Assembly: GCA_017883235.1 (NCBI GenBank)
Contig: JADGNY010000024.1
Span: forward strand, 1 to 58,898
Direction of reading: 5' to 3'
Source of the DNA: Thermoanaerobaculia bacterium
GTDB taxonomy: Bacteria > Acidobacteriota > Thermoanaerobaculia > Gp7-AA8
DNA length: 58,898 bases
The stretch's first letter is position 1. Every line of letters begins with the position of its first letter. Both the position numbers and the translations under genes were made by a program. The notes beneath the pieces are model-generated. The model had not been told where the DNA came from and did not search any database. It saw only the letters and a list, made by a program, of their open reading frames with translations. This document shows, piece after piece, positions 33,158-41,220 of the stretch.

Positions 33158-34216
33158 TCACCGGGTCCGTGCGAAGACGCAGTCGCGGCACATGAAGTCG
33201 TCCGGCGCGTCTTCGATGCCGTAGACCCATTTTCGCATCGTTGCCAGTTCCGGCCCTTCCAACACCTCGGCCACGGTGTTTGTGGTGAGGTCGCCGACGA
33301 TGTAGCGCTCGTCGTAGTCCTCGCAGCAGAGAACGCATTGTCCGCGGGGCGTGATGTGCAGGTGCTGCAGCGGGCGCGACCCGATGTTGTCGCAACCGGC
33401 CAGATGGCGCTTCGGCGCGTCCGGTTTGAGGCCGACATCGAGCCATCCGGCGCGGTCCATCACCACATGGCGCTCGACGGTGAACCGGGTTGCTTTGAAA
33501 CGTTCGGTGATCGCTTCGAAGTCGGCGTCGTGGACCGCGTCGCCGGTGCCGAGGACGACGATCTTCATCACGTCGGCGAGCGGCCGCGACTTCACGTAGT
33601 CGAGATTGCGCAGCACGACACCAAGGTGATCCTCGCCGCGGTCGCGTGTGTAGCGCTCGCGGTCGAGCGTCGAGAGATTGATGCAAATGTAGCGCAGCGG
33701 GCCCGCTTCGATGAGGGCATCGACCTTGCCCGGGGTCAAACCCGAGCCATTGCTCAGCACGGCCACCGGCAACTTCGCAGCGAACAGCGTCTTGCAGAAA
33801 TCGACGAAACGGCGGTCGAGCGTCGGCTCGTTGTAGCTCTGCAGGAAGACGCTCTCCAGGGTGTCGCGATACGCGGTCAACTGATTGACGATCCGCTCGA
33901 AGAGCGCCACCGGCATGTCGTAGTCCTCGCGTGGGGCGATGGAGACCGGGCAGAAGTAGCACTTCTGGTTGCACGCCGTCATCGTCTCCAGCGAGACGAT
34001 CTTCAACCGATGCAGGCGCGAGACGTCGCCGCGAACGAGCCAGCCGTCTTTCTCGAGCTGGTCATCGCCCACACCGCCGTCGATCACCCGCCGCAACGTC
34101 TCATACTCCGCCTCGCCGGCGGCAAGGGCGCGATCGGTCAGCGGGTTGTAGATCCGCTCCGCGTCGATGTGCAGAAACGGATTGACGCGGAGATCCGTGG
34201 CGATGGCGGAAGACAT
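33158..34216 (-). CDS. radical SAM/SPASM domain protein
   Basis: The 352-residue enzyme has the CX3CX2C iron-sulfur motif in TACNQKCYFCPVS (Cys82, 86 and 89). A C-terminal SPASM-like cysteine set follows: HLAGCDNIGS, GQCVLCCEDYDE and MCRDC. The barrel region includes LQSYNEPTLDRRFVDF and VLSNGSGL. It would use S-adenosylmethionine radicals on a sugar, peptide or lipid-linked substrate. It is first in the minus-strand operon, divergent from the GT2-epimerase operon, which suggests a surface-glycan role. No precursor peptide was found nearby. Confidence 0.88.
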   Translation of the reverse strand: MSSAIATDLRVNPFLHIDAERIYNPLTDRALAAGEAEYETLRRVIDGGVGDDQLEKDGWLVRGDVSRLHRLKIVSLETMTACNQKCYFCPVSIAPREDYDMPVALFERIVNQLTAYRDTLESVFLQSYNEPTLDRRFVDFCKTLFAAKLPVAVLSNGSGLTPGKVDALIEAGPLRYICINLSTLDRERYTRDRGEDHLGVVLRNLDYVKSRPLADVMKIVVLGTGDAVHDADFEAITERFKATRFTVERHVVMDRAGWLDVGLKPDAPKRHLAGCDNIGSRPLQHLHITPRGQCVLCCEDYDERYIVGDLTTNTVAEVLEGPELATMRKWVYGIEDAPDDFMCRDCVFARTR

Positions 34217-34275
34217 GTCGGTCGAGAGTGTACGGCGCGGATGCGCGGGACGTCTAACCCCTCAAATTCGACTAC

Positions 34276-34398
34276 ATGCTGCTGATCGATTCGCGGACGA
34301 GGTATTCGTGCTTCGGCGTGTGCGTCCTCGAACACGATCGCGTGATGATCGTCACCGTACCGCGTAACACCGAATGTCACCGTGGCCGGTCGGTATGA
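34276..34398 (+). CDS. possible 40-residue leader ORF coupled to the GT2 gene
   Basis: The frame begins at the ATG at 34276 and runs MLLIDSRTRYSCFGVCVLEH then DRVMIVTVPRNTECHRGRSV. Its stop overlaps the GT2 start as ATGA, the same coupling used by the next two genes of the operon. No ribosome site is visible and I recognise no family. It could be a truncated gene end or a real small protein. The rest of the divergent gap 34217-34373 must contain both promoters. Confidence 0.3.
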   Translation: MLLIDSRTRYSCFGVCVLEHDRVMIVTVPRNTECHRGRSV

Positions 34399-35549
34399 CT
34401 TTTCCCGTTTCCACGCCGGATATCGACGTCATCATGGTGCACTACCACGCCACCACCCTGGCGACCGACGCCGTGGCAGCGTTGAAGGAAGACGCTGCGT
34501 CGAGCGACCTCTCGGTCCGCATCTTCGTCGTCGACAACGGTAGCACCCCGAGTGAGCTGCTGGCGCTCGAGTCGCTCGACATCGCGCGCGTCACGGCAGG
34601 CTGCAACCTCGGATTTCCCGGCGGAGTGCAGTTCGGCTTTTCGTTCACCAGCGCGCGCTACGTCATCCTCATGAACGAGGACGTCATGGTCCGGCCCGGC
34701 TGTCTGCGCCGTCTCCGCGACGCGCTGAGCGCCGGCGCCGCCGTTGCGGGACCCCGATTCTTCTGGGACTTGGATCGCGTCTTTTCGCTGCCCTGCACCG
34801 AAGAGCGAACGCGGATGGCCGAGTTCGTCAAGGTCGCCGGGCGTCGCAACGACCGGGCACTGAAGCGCGCCAGAGCCCGGTGGCGCGATCACGCGCGGCT
34901 GCACTGGCGCAGCACGGCGCCGATGACCACGGTCGCCATCAGCGGCGCGTTGCTCGCGTTTCGGCGTGACGTGTGGGAGACGGTCGGTCCGTTTGGCGAG
35001 GGGTATCAGATGTACTTCGACGAGAACGACTGGTTGCTGAAGATCCAGCGTGCTGGTCTCCAGTCGATCTACGTGCCGTCCGCCGAGGCTGTTCATCTTC
35101 ACAATCCGAAGCTCATGGGGAACCCGGATCGCTCGCAGTGGTCGACGGAGTCCTTCCTGCGCTTCGGGGACCTTTACTATGGCGCGGCGTTCATGCAGCG
35201 CCTCCTTCGGCTGGCCAGCCGGCCCGCGACGATTCCCGAGTGGCAACCACTCGAAGCCGAGGCCGACGGCGCGACGGTCGAAGTGCCCATTCCGTACACC
35301 TCTGCGTGGCCGGTGTGGATCGAGCTCACCCCGAGCCCATTCGGCTTTCCCGCCGCGGCGACGGTCGTGACCGACCCATCGACGAAGCGCTGGCGGCTAC
35401 CGGTGCTGCGCGGCCTGCCGTTCCTCACCGGGATGCTCTATCTGCAGCTCGTCGACGATGCAGGCCACGAGCTCGGGAGTTACCGCTTCGAGGGCCGAGC
35501 CGCTCCACAAGAACCAGCACCGATCGAACAGGAGGAAGTTGTCGCATGA
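34395..35549 (+). CDS. family 2 glycosyltransferase
   Basis: The 384-residue protein has a GT-A fold start (IDVIMVHYHATTLATDAVAA), the nucleotide-binding VVDNGSTP, and LMNEDVMVRPG, where NED replaces the usual DxD. Later there is GEGYQMYFDENDWLLKIQRAG, where EDxDW-like acidic residues serve catalysis. A beta-rich C-terminal domain (about 290-384) follows. It resembles rhamnosyltransferases of O-antigen clusters. I prefer ATG 34395 over 34374 because of its ATGA overlap with the small frame upstream. Its stop overlaps the epimerase start. Confidence 0.85.
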   Translation: MTFPVSTPDIDVIMVHYHATTLATDAVAALKEDAASSDLSVRIFVVDNGSTPSELLALESLDIARVTAGCNLGFPGGVQFGFSFTSARYVILMNEDVMVRPGCLRRLRDALSAGAAVAGPRFFWDLDRVFSLPCTEERTRMAEFVKVAGRRNDRALKRARARWRDHARLHWRSTAPMTTVAISGALLAFRRDVWETVGPFGEGYQMYFDENDWLLKIQRAGLQSIYVPSAEAVHLHNPKLMGNPDRSQWSTESFLRFGDLYYGAAFMQRLLRLASRPATIPEWQPLEAEADGATVEVPIPYTSAWPVWIELTPSPFGFPAAATVVTDPSTKRWRLPVLRGLPFLTGMLYLQLVDDAGHELGSYRFEGRAAPQEPAPIEQEEVVA

Positions 35550-36604
35550 ACGGCAAAGTGCTGGTCGTCGGCGGTGCGGGCTATGTCGGTTGCGTTCTCG
35601 TTCAGGAGCTCATCGACCGCGGCTTTGGCGTTCGCGTTCTCGATCGCCTCTACTACGGCGACGACGGTCTCCGCGACGTCGCCGATCGCATCGAGCTCGT
35701 CGTCGGCGACATGCGCTCCATACCCCCTCGATTGTTCGATGACGTGCGCGCCGTCGTGAACCTCGGCGGGCTCTCCAACGATCCCACCGCGGATTACAAC
35801 CCGAAAGCCAACTACGAAATGAACACTGTGGCCGCCATCGAGCTCGCCAAGGCGAGTGTGGCTCATGGCGTGCCACGCTATGTTTTGGCATCGTCGTGCT
35901 CGATTTACGACTGCGGGTCGTTGGACGAGCAGTACGACACGCTCATGGACGAAGACACTCCCGTGTCCCCGCAGAGCGCGTACTCATCCTCGAAGCGGGA
36001 GGCGGAGCTGAAGCTGCTGGCACTGGCCAGCCCCACGTTCACGCCGGTCATCCTCAGAAAGGGGACGATCTTCGGCTTTTCGCCGCGGATGCGCTACGAC
36101 CTGGTCGTGAATACGATGGTGAAGGACGCGCTATCGAAGGGTGTGATCACGATCCATTGCGGCGGCGAGCTCTGGCGCCCCCTCGTCGACGTGCACGATG
36201 TCGCGCGGGCATACGTCCTGGCGCTTCAGGCGCCAAAGGAGGTCGTCGCAGGCGAGATCTTCAATGTCGTCCACAAGAACTACCGAATCAGCGAATTGGC
36301 CTTGCACGTTCGGGAAGAGCTGCGCGCGAACGGCATGTCGTGCGACGTGCGGCCCGACTACAGCTATCGCACCGTGCGGACGTATCGCGTCTCCGGCAGA
36401 AAGCTGCAGCGCTTGTTGGGATTCCGGCCGGCGATCAGCGTGAAAGACGCGTTGGTATACATGCTGGCGCGCATTCGCGACGGCGTGGCGAACGATTTCG
36501 AGAACCCGCGGTATAACAATATTGAATGGATGCGCGTCCTGGAGCTGGCACAGAAGCTCGGTGCCGGGTATGGATCCATCTTTGATACCGTCGCCAGCAC
36601 ATGA
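35546..36604 (+). CDS. NAD-dependent sugar epimerase/dehydratase (extended SDR)
   Basis: The 352-residue enzyme has the Rossmann motif VLVVGGAGYVGCVLVQEL and the catalytic YxxxK in SAYSSSKREAE, with the preceding serine in LASSCSIYD. It should act on a nucleotide sugar such as a dTDP-, GDP- or CDP-hexose. The ribosome site CAGGAGGAAG sits inside the end of the GT2 gene. Its stop overlaps the RmlC-like gene as ATGA. Together with the next two genes it makes a deoxysugar route. Confidence 0.88.
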   Translation: MNGKVLVVGGAGYVGCVLVQELIDRGFGVRVLDRLYYGDDGLRDVADRIELVVGDMRSIPPRLFDDVRAVVNLGGLSNDPTADYNPKANYEMNTVAAIELAKASVAHGVPRYVLASSCSIYDCGSLDEQYDTLMDEDTPVSPQSAYSSSKREAELKLLALASPTFTPVILRKGTIFGFSPRMRYDLVVNTMVKDALSKGVITIHCGGELWRPLVDVHDVARAYVLALQAPKEVVAGEIFNVVHKNYRISELALHVREELRANGMSCDVRPDYSYRTVRTYRVSGRKLQRLLGFRPAISVKDALVYMLARIRDGVANDFENPRYNNIEWMRVLELAQKLGAGYGSIFDTVAST

Positions 36605-37155
36605 AAACCACTGTCACCAGGACTGCGCTTCCGGACGTGGTGATCGTCACGATCGATTTCTTCCGGGACGAACGGGGGTTCTTCGTGGAGTCATGGCACA
36701 AACGCGACTTCGCGGCGGCGGGATTGGACCTGCAATTCGTTCAAGAAGGGCATTCCCGCTCCTCGCGCGATGTTTTGCGGGGTCTCCATTACCAGAACAG
36801 CTCGGCCCCTATGGGAAAGCTGGTGCGCTGTACGGTCGGCGCAATTTACGACGTCGCCGTCGACATCAGAAGCTCGAGCCCGACCTGCGGGAAATGGATC
36901 GGCGTCGAGCTGTCTGCGGAGAACATGAGGCAAATCTATGTCCCGCCCGGCTTCGCTCATGGCTTCGCGACGCTGTCCGAGCATGCCGAAGTCCAGTACA
37001 AGCAGACCGGTTTCTATGCTCCGCAGTCTGAGGGAACGGTTCGCTGGAACGACCCAAAGATCGGCGTCCGGTGGCCGGTCGAGCACGCCGTTCTTTCGTT
37101 GAGGGATCAGAACGGCCAAAGCTTCGACGAGTATCTGAAGAATCCGGCCTTCTGA
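36601..37155 (+). CDS. dTDP-4-dehydrorhamnose 3,5-epimerase-like (RmlC family)
   Basis: The 184-residue cupin has the RmlC signatures FFRDERGFFVESW, VLRGLHYQNS (with the catalytic histidine), VGAIYDVAVDIR and YVPPGFAHGFATLSE, ending VRWNDPKIGVRWP. It epimerises a 4-keto-6-deoxy nucleotide sugar. Length is normal for the family. The ATG overlaps the upstream stop and the next gene begins one base after its own stop, so the deoxysugar genes are tightly coupled. The nucleotide carrier is not determined by sequence. Confidence 0.9.
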   Translation: MKTTVTRTALPDVVIVTIDFFRDERGFFVESWHKRDFAAAGLDLQFVQEGHSRSSRDVLRGLHYQNSSAPMGKLVRCTVGAIYDVAVDIRSSSPTCGKWIGVELSAENMRQIYVPPGFAHGFATLSEHAEVQYKQTGFYAPQSEGTVRWNDPKIGVRWPVEHAVLSLRDQNGQSFDEYLKNPAF

Positions 37156-37156
37156 A

Positions 37157-38056
37157 ATGGCGAAGACCCTCGTCGTCGGCGCATCGGGGCAGGTCGGCAG
37201 TCATTGCGTGGCCGCCCTCGCGGCGCGCAACGACATTGCGGTTGGAACGTACAAGAGTCACCCGCGGCCGGGATTAATTCCGCTGGACGTGATGGATCGG
37301 GAGCAGTTCGCCACGATCGTGCGGGAACATCGGCCAACGACCATGATTCTGAGCGGAGGGCTACCGGAGGTCGACTACTGCGAGGAGCATCCGCAGACGA
37401 CCTACGCCGTCAACGTGATCGGCGTTCGAAACGCCGTCGAGATCGCAAACGATCACAATTGTAAAGTCGTTTATCTGTCGTCGGAGTACCTCTTCGACGG
37501 TGACACCGGCCCATACGACGAGCAGACGCCGGCAAATCCGCTGAGCGTGTACGGCTGGCAGAAACTCGCTGCCGAGCATTTCGTCGCGTCGTTCGCGCGC
37601 GATTGGCTGATTGTCCGAACGGCGGTCGTCTACAGTTTGGAGTCGCGATTCGTCTGCTGGCTGCGGAGCTCTTTGGCGAAAGGCGAGAGGGTGAAGGGAC
37701 TGATCGACCAGATCAGCACGCCGACCTATGCGCCCGATCTGGCCGACGCGATGATTCGACTCGCCCAGCAGGACGGGCGTGGGGTCTTCAACGCTTCCGG
37801 CAGCGAGGTGATCAGCCGTTACGAATTCGCGCGCACCGCCGCGCGTGCATTCGGCTTCGACCCGAACGTCATTGTGCCGGTCAAGACCGCGGAGCTGAAT
37901 CAACGAGCACGCCGTCCATTGAATGGCGGACTGACGGTGGAGAAGGTGGAAACGGCCATTGGCCGGCGCATGCTGGACTGCGCGGCTGGAATTCGCGCCA
38001 TGACCGCCTCCGCGCCCCGAAATCAGGCCGGCGATTGCGCAAAGATGGTGTCGTGA
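37157..38056 (+). CDS. dTDP-4-dehydrorhamnose reductase-like (RmlD/SDR)
   Basis: The 299-residue reductase begins TLVVGASGQVGSHCVAAL. It has the RmlD-type ILSGGLPEVDYCEEHP, the catalytic tyrosine in SVYGWQKLAAEHF and VYLSSEYLFDG. It would reduce the 4-keto sugar made by the previous two enzymes. The last 15 or so codons (SAPRNQAGDCAKMVS) run into a duplicated fragment of the 2OG-oxygenase gene, so the natural C-terminus has probably been altered by that duplication. Confidence 0.88.
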   Translation: MAKTLVVGASGQVGSHCVAALAARNDIAVGTYKSHPRPGLIPLDVMDREQFATIVREHRPTTMILSGGLPEVDYCEEHPQTTYAVNVIGVRNAVEIANDHNCKVVYLSSEYLFDGDTGPYDEQTPANPLSVYGWQKLAAEHFVASFARDWLIVRTAVVYSLESRFVCWLRSSLAKGERVKGLIDQISTPTYAPDLADAMIRLAQQDGRGVFNASGSEVISRYEFARTAARAFGFDPNVIVPVKTAELNQRARRPLNGGLTVEKVETAIGRRMLDCAAGIRAMTASAPRNQAGDCAKMVS

Positions 38057-38124
38057 CTCGGCGAGCGTTCCCCCTCGGGCCGGCCGCAGGAGTAGTTATA
38101 GAGCGAGACAGACTTTCGCGGGGC
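38040..38124 (-). pseudogene. fragment of the 2OG-Fe(II) oxygenase C-terminus
   Basis: Minus-strand translation gives APRKSVSLYNYSCGRPEGER followed by SPSHDTIF. This matches the end of the intact oxygenase at 30865-31548 (SRKSVSLYYYTAGRPESER, then SAPHDTIF) at about 20 of 27 positions. The rest of the gene is absent. The fragment overlaps the end of the RmlD-like gene on the other strand. It marks an old duplication or replacement at the edge of the sugar gene block. Confidence 0.8.
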
Positions 38125-38149
38125 TAACCCCTCAAAACCCGCCGCGCCA

Positions 38150-38222
38150 TCCCATCTGCATTCATCTGCGTCATCTGCGGATGAAGGCTTCTCCGCAGAT
38201 GACGCAGATGAACGCAGATTAA
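38150..38222. repeat. perfect palindrome of ATCTGCG units
   Basis: ATCTGCATTCATCTGCGTCATCTGCGG is followed by ATGAAGGCTTCT and the complement CCGCAGATGACGCAGATGAACGCAGAT. The stem is about 25 bp. This sequence type is scattered through many bacterial genomes. It stands between the RmlD-like gene and the next methyltransferase gene and could terminate the upstream operon. Confidence 0.88.
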
Positions 38223-38233
38223 GATGTCCTCCC

Positions 38234-39397
38234 ATGTCGCCCGCCGTCCTCTTTCCGCGCTTCGATCATCCGGCGATCGAAGAACGCTACGCGAGCTGGC
38301 AGAGCCAGACGCTGCTGCGTGGAGGCGGTGCGGGCGAATTCGTGATCTACGACGTCGAAGAGCCCGCTTCGCTCGCCGCCGCGACGCTCGATAGCGACCA
38401 CGTCCTCGTGGTCACCGACCCCCTCCTCCTCCCTCCCGCCAAACTGGTCACGCGGCTGCGCGAGCTTCTCGTCCACACCAGCAGCGTGGTGGCGGCCTTG
38501 CCGGTCAGCAATGAGGCCGAGAACACCAACCAGCGCCGGACGCCGCTGGCGCCCTACCTCACGCTCCGCGAGCTGCAGCAGATGACCGGCGAGATGCAGA
38601 GCCAGGGGGCGGACGGCGAGGTGGTCAAGTGGGATGGGTCGGACCCCGGCGTCTATCTCTGCCGCACCACATTCCTCGAGGGAATCGACGATCCGCCGAA
38701 GCATGCACTGGCCGGGCGCGAAGTCGTGATCTCCCCCGCCGACTACGTCCATCGCTGGAGCTCGTTGCGCGGACAGACGCGCACCGACCTTCTGGCGCGC
38801 ATTTCTCCCGACGCCAAGTCGATCCTCGAGTTCGGCTGCGGCGAAGCACCCCTCGGCGCCGCCCTGAAAGCGCGGCAGAAGTGCCGCGTCGTCGGCATCG
38901 AGATCGATCCGCGCGCGGCGGCCGTGGCCAAGAAGCGGATCGATGACGTCTACTGCGGCGACGCGCGAGAGATCGTCGCCCTCATCCGGGAGAAATTCGA
39001 CTGGATCATCGGCGGCGACATCGTCGAGCACATCGACGAGCCTTGGTCGTTCCTGGCCGACCTGCGCAAGGTCTGTGCGCCGGGAGGACACCTGCTGCTC
39101 AGCATCCCTAACGTCGCCAACGCCTCGGTGGTCAGCGATCTGATCCGCGGCCGCTTCGATTACGTCTACATGGGCCTCACCTGCGTCGGACATCTGCGCT
39201 TCTTCACGAAACGGACGATCGAAGAGATGCTCTCCATCGCCGGGTGGACGGTGGCCGAGATCGCGCCGCAGGAGACCGTGGTCACGCGCGGCCGCGAGGA
39301 GTTGCTGGCCGCCCTGGCCGCCGCGCGCATGCCGCATTCGAAAGAAGATCTGATCCCCGCCGGTTACTACGTCGTCGCCCGCAACGATCCGAAATGA
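38234..39397 (+). CDS. SAM-dependent methyltransferase with N-terminal extension
   Basis: The 387-residue protein has an N-terminal part of about 170 residues of unknown fold. A class I methyltransferase domain follows (SILEFGCGEAPLG near 197, VVGIEIDPRAAAVAK and FDWIIGGDIVEHIDEPW). It resembles methyltransferases encoded beside sugar synthesis or glycosyltransferase genes. Its stop overlaps the next glycosyltransferase as ATGA. It probably methylates a sugar of the surface glycan. Confidence 0.82.
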   Translation: MSPAVLFPRFDHPAIEERYASWQSQTLLRGGGAGEFVIYDVEEPASLAAATLDSDHVLVVTDPLLLPPAKLVTRLRELLVHTSSVVAALPVSNEAENTNQRRTPLAPYLTLRELQQMTGEMQSQGADGEVVKWDGSDPGVYLCRTTFLEGIDDPPKHALAGREVVISPADYVHRWSSLRGQTRTDLLARISPDAKSILEFGCGEAPLGAALKARQKCRVVGIEIDPRAAAVAKKRIDDVYCGDAREIVALIREKFDWIIGGDIVEHIDEPWSFLADLRKVCAPGGHLLLSIPNVANASVVSDLIRGRFDYVYMGLTCVGHLRFFTKRTIEEMLSIAGWTVAEIAPQETVVTRGREELLAALAAARMPHSKEDLIPAGYYVVARNDPK

Positions 39398-40431
39398 CTG
39401 ATCTAACGTCTGAATCCCTCCGCATCGCCTACCTGATGGAAGACACCGCCCTCTCGGGCGGCACCCGCGTCATGCTGGCGCAGGCCGATGCACTGATCGA
39501 GCGAGGCCATCACGTCCGCATCGTCACGAAAGGGCTGCCGTTGACGTGGCGCTCCTCGCGCGCCGAATGGGTCTACGTCGATGACTTCAACACCTACGAC
39601 GCCCGCGGCGACGATTTCGTCATCGCCACATTCTGGACGACGCTCTCCCCCGCCTGGGCCATCGCGCCGGAGAAGGCGCTGCATCTCTGCCAGGGGTACG
39701 AAGGCTCTTTCAACGCCTACCAGCCCATTCGGGCGGAGATCGACGCCGCGTACCGCCTGCCGATCCCGAAGCTGGTGGTGGCCAGGCAACTGATCGAGAT
39801 CTGCCGGCAGTTCACCGACGACGTCCGCTACGTCGGCCAGATCGTCGACGACGATTTCTTCCGCCCGCGCACGCCGCCGGAGAACGAACCGATGCGCGTT
39901 CTGCTCTGCGGCGAGTCGCAGGTCGATCTCAAAGGCATCGCCGACGGTTACGGCGCCGCGGCGCATGCACGGTGGTTTCACCAGCGCTTCGATCTCATCC
40001 GCGTGTCGCCATGGGCGCCGTCGCGCGATGAGCCATTGGATACGGTTCAGGAGTTTCATCTCGCGCTGAACACGCGCGAGATGACGCGGCTCGTGCACTC
40101 TTGCGACGTCCTCATCGCGCCGAATCATCGGGAGGAAGGCTTCGGATTGCCCGCCGCCGAAGCGATGGCGTCGGGGATTCCGGTGATCATGACCGCGATT
40201 CCGTCCTACCAGTCGTTTGATGACACGCACGACTATGCCCTCTTCGCGCCGCAGGAGAACGCGGTCGAGCTGGGGGAGAAGTTGATCGAATTGCTGAGTG
40301 ACGCCGATCTTCGCAATCGCCTTCGCGCCCGCGGCCGCGAAGTGGCGGAGCAGTGGCGGGCGGAACGGGTGGCGGACCGGATCGAAGAGGCGTTTCACGC
40401 GGAGACGCGGAGACGCGGAGTAGAGGCTTGA
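39394..40431 (+). CDS. glycosyltransferase, GT4-like
   Basis: The 345-residue protein has the GT-B two-domain layout. The N-terminal part is RIAYLMEDTALSGGTRVMLA. The C-terminal part contains VDLKGIADGYGAA, LIAPNHREEGFGLPAAEAMA (the GT4 EX7E motif) and SGIPVIMTAIPSYQSF. It would transfer a sugar from a nucleotide donor. The last residues (HAETRRRGVEA) come from a GCGGAGACGCGGAGAC direct repeat, so the C-terminus may be unusual. It is coupled to the methyltransferase gene. Confidence 0.85.
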   Translation: MTDLTSESLRIAYLMEDTALSGGTRVMLAQADALIERGHHVRIVTKGLPLTWRSSRAEWVYVDDFNTYDARGDDFVIATFWTTLSPAWAIAPEKALHLCQGYEGSFNAYQPIRAEIDAAYRLPIPKLVVARQLIEICRQFTDDVRYVGQIVDDDFFRPRTPPENEPMRVLLCGESQVDLKGIADGYGAAAHARWFHQRFDLIRVSPWAPSRDEPLDTVQEFHLALNTREMTRLVHSCDVLIAPNHREEGFGLPAAEAMASGIPVIMTAIPSYQSFDDTHDYALFAPQENAVELGEKLIELLSDADLRNRLRARGREVAEQWRAERVADRIEEAFHAETRRRGVEA

Positions 40432-40485
40432 AGGTTGCAACCCAACCGCGAGACCGCGCAACTGCGAAACCGCGCAACCGCTCCC

Positions 40486-40514
40486 TTGTGAAAAGTTTCT
40501 CAAACCCATAACAT
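40486..40514 (+). promoter_or_regulatory. sigma-70-like promoter upstream of nuoB
   Basis: TTGTGA (40486-40491) and TAACAT (40509-40514) are separated by 17 bases and end 12 bases before the nuoB ATG. The preceding 50 bases hold a CCGCGAGACCGCGCAAC repeat. The assignment is by pattern only. Confidence 0.45.
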
Positions 40515-40526
40515 CGCGGCCCGCTT

Positions 40527-41111
40527 ATGGCGAACCTTCCTTACGACAGTTCCGGCTCCATCATCCAGCGCAAACGAGGCGGCCCTCCCGGCGAGGGCGC
40601 CGAAAAGGGGCTCATCACTCTTCCCGGTGAATCGGAGCGGGAGATCGAAGACCTCGCCGGCGGAACGTATCTGACGACGACCGTCGACACCATGGTCAAC
40701 TGGGCGCGCGGCAATTCGCTCTGGCCGCTCCCATTCGGCACCGCCTGCTGTGCCATCGAGTTCATGTCGATGGTCTCGTCGCACTACGACATCGCCCGCT
40801 TCGGCGCCGAGGTCGTCAGGTTCTCGCCGAGGCAGGCCGACCTGATGATCGTGGCCGGCACGATCGTCGACAAGATGGCGCCGGTCCTCAAGAAAATCTA
40901 CGAACAGATGCCCGAGCCGCGCTACGTCATCGCCATGGGCGCCTGTGCAACCTCCGGCGGCTTCTATCGCGCTTACCACGTCGTCCAGGGAATCGACGAG
41001 ATCATCCCCGTCGACATGTGGGTCCCTGGCTGTCCCCCGACGCCGGACGGATTGATGTACTCGATCCTGAAGTTGAAAGAGAAGATTCAGCGGGGGGAGG
41101 TCAGAAGGTGA
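40527..41111 (+). CDS. nuoB: NADH-quinone oxidoreductase subunit B
   Basis: The 194-residue protein holds the N2 iron-sulfur centre of complex I. The cysteines are in [22 protein letters not shown] and [11 protein letters not shown]. Residues 1-40 are an extra N-terminal segment. It starts a small operon with nuoCD and nuoI. The nuoA gene, normally just before, is absent, as are E, F, G, H and J-N, so the complex I genes are split in this genome. Confidence 0.96.
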   Translation: MANLPYDSSGSIIQRKRGGPPGEGAEKGLITLPGESEREIEDLAGGTYLTTTVDTMVNWARGNSLWPLPFGTACCAIEFMSMVSSHYDIARFGAEVVRFSPRQADLMIVAGTIVDKMAPVLKKIYEQMPEPRYVIAMGACATSGGFYRAYHVVQGIDEIIPVDMWVPGCPPTPDGLMYSILKLKEKIQRGEVRR

Positions 41112-41125
41112 TGATTCTCCTCAAA

Positions 41126-41214
41126 CGGGAGTCGGGGGTCGGGAGTCGGGAGTCGGAGCACTTCCTTCACTCTTCTCCATCTCCGACACCCGACACCCGA
41201 TTCCCGACTCCCGA
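41126..41214. repeat. GGGAGTC heptamer inverted repeat (family 7)
   Basis: GGGAGTCGGGGGTCGGGAGTC on one side and GACACCCGATTCCCGACTCCC on the other form a hairpin around TTCACTCTTCTCCATC. It fills the gap between nuoB and nuoCD. The same element with one heptamer fewer is found inside nuoCD at 41515-41606. Confidence 0.92.
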
Positions 41215-41220
41215 GCACTC

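Noticed and set aside
33156-33974. N-terminal extension of the membrane protein frame at 31563-33155
   Set aside because: It lies fully inside the radical SAM gene in another frame and is composition-biased; the ATG at 33155 starts right after that gene's stop and begins the first transmembrane helix.
34250-34265. Shared CTAACCCCTCAAA sequence at 34.25 and 38.12 kb as an attachment-site pair flanking the sugar block
   Set aside because: The match is only about 13 bases and no integrase is present; it is suggestive but too short to call.
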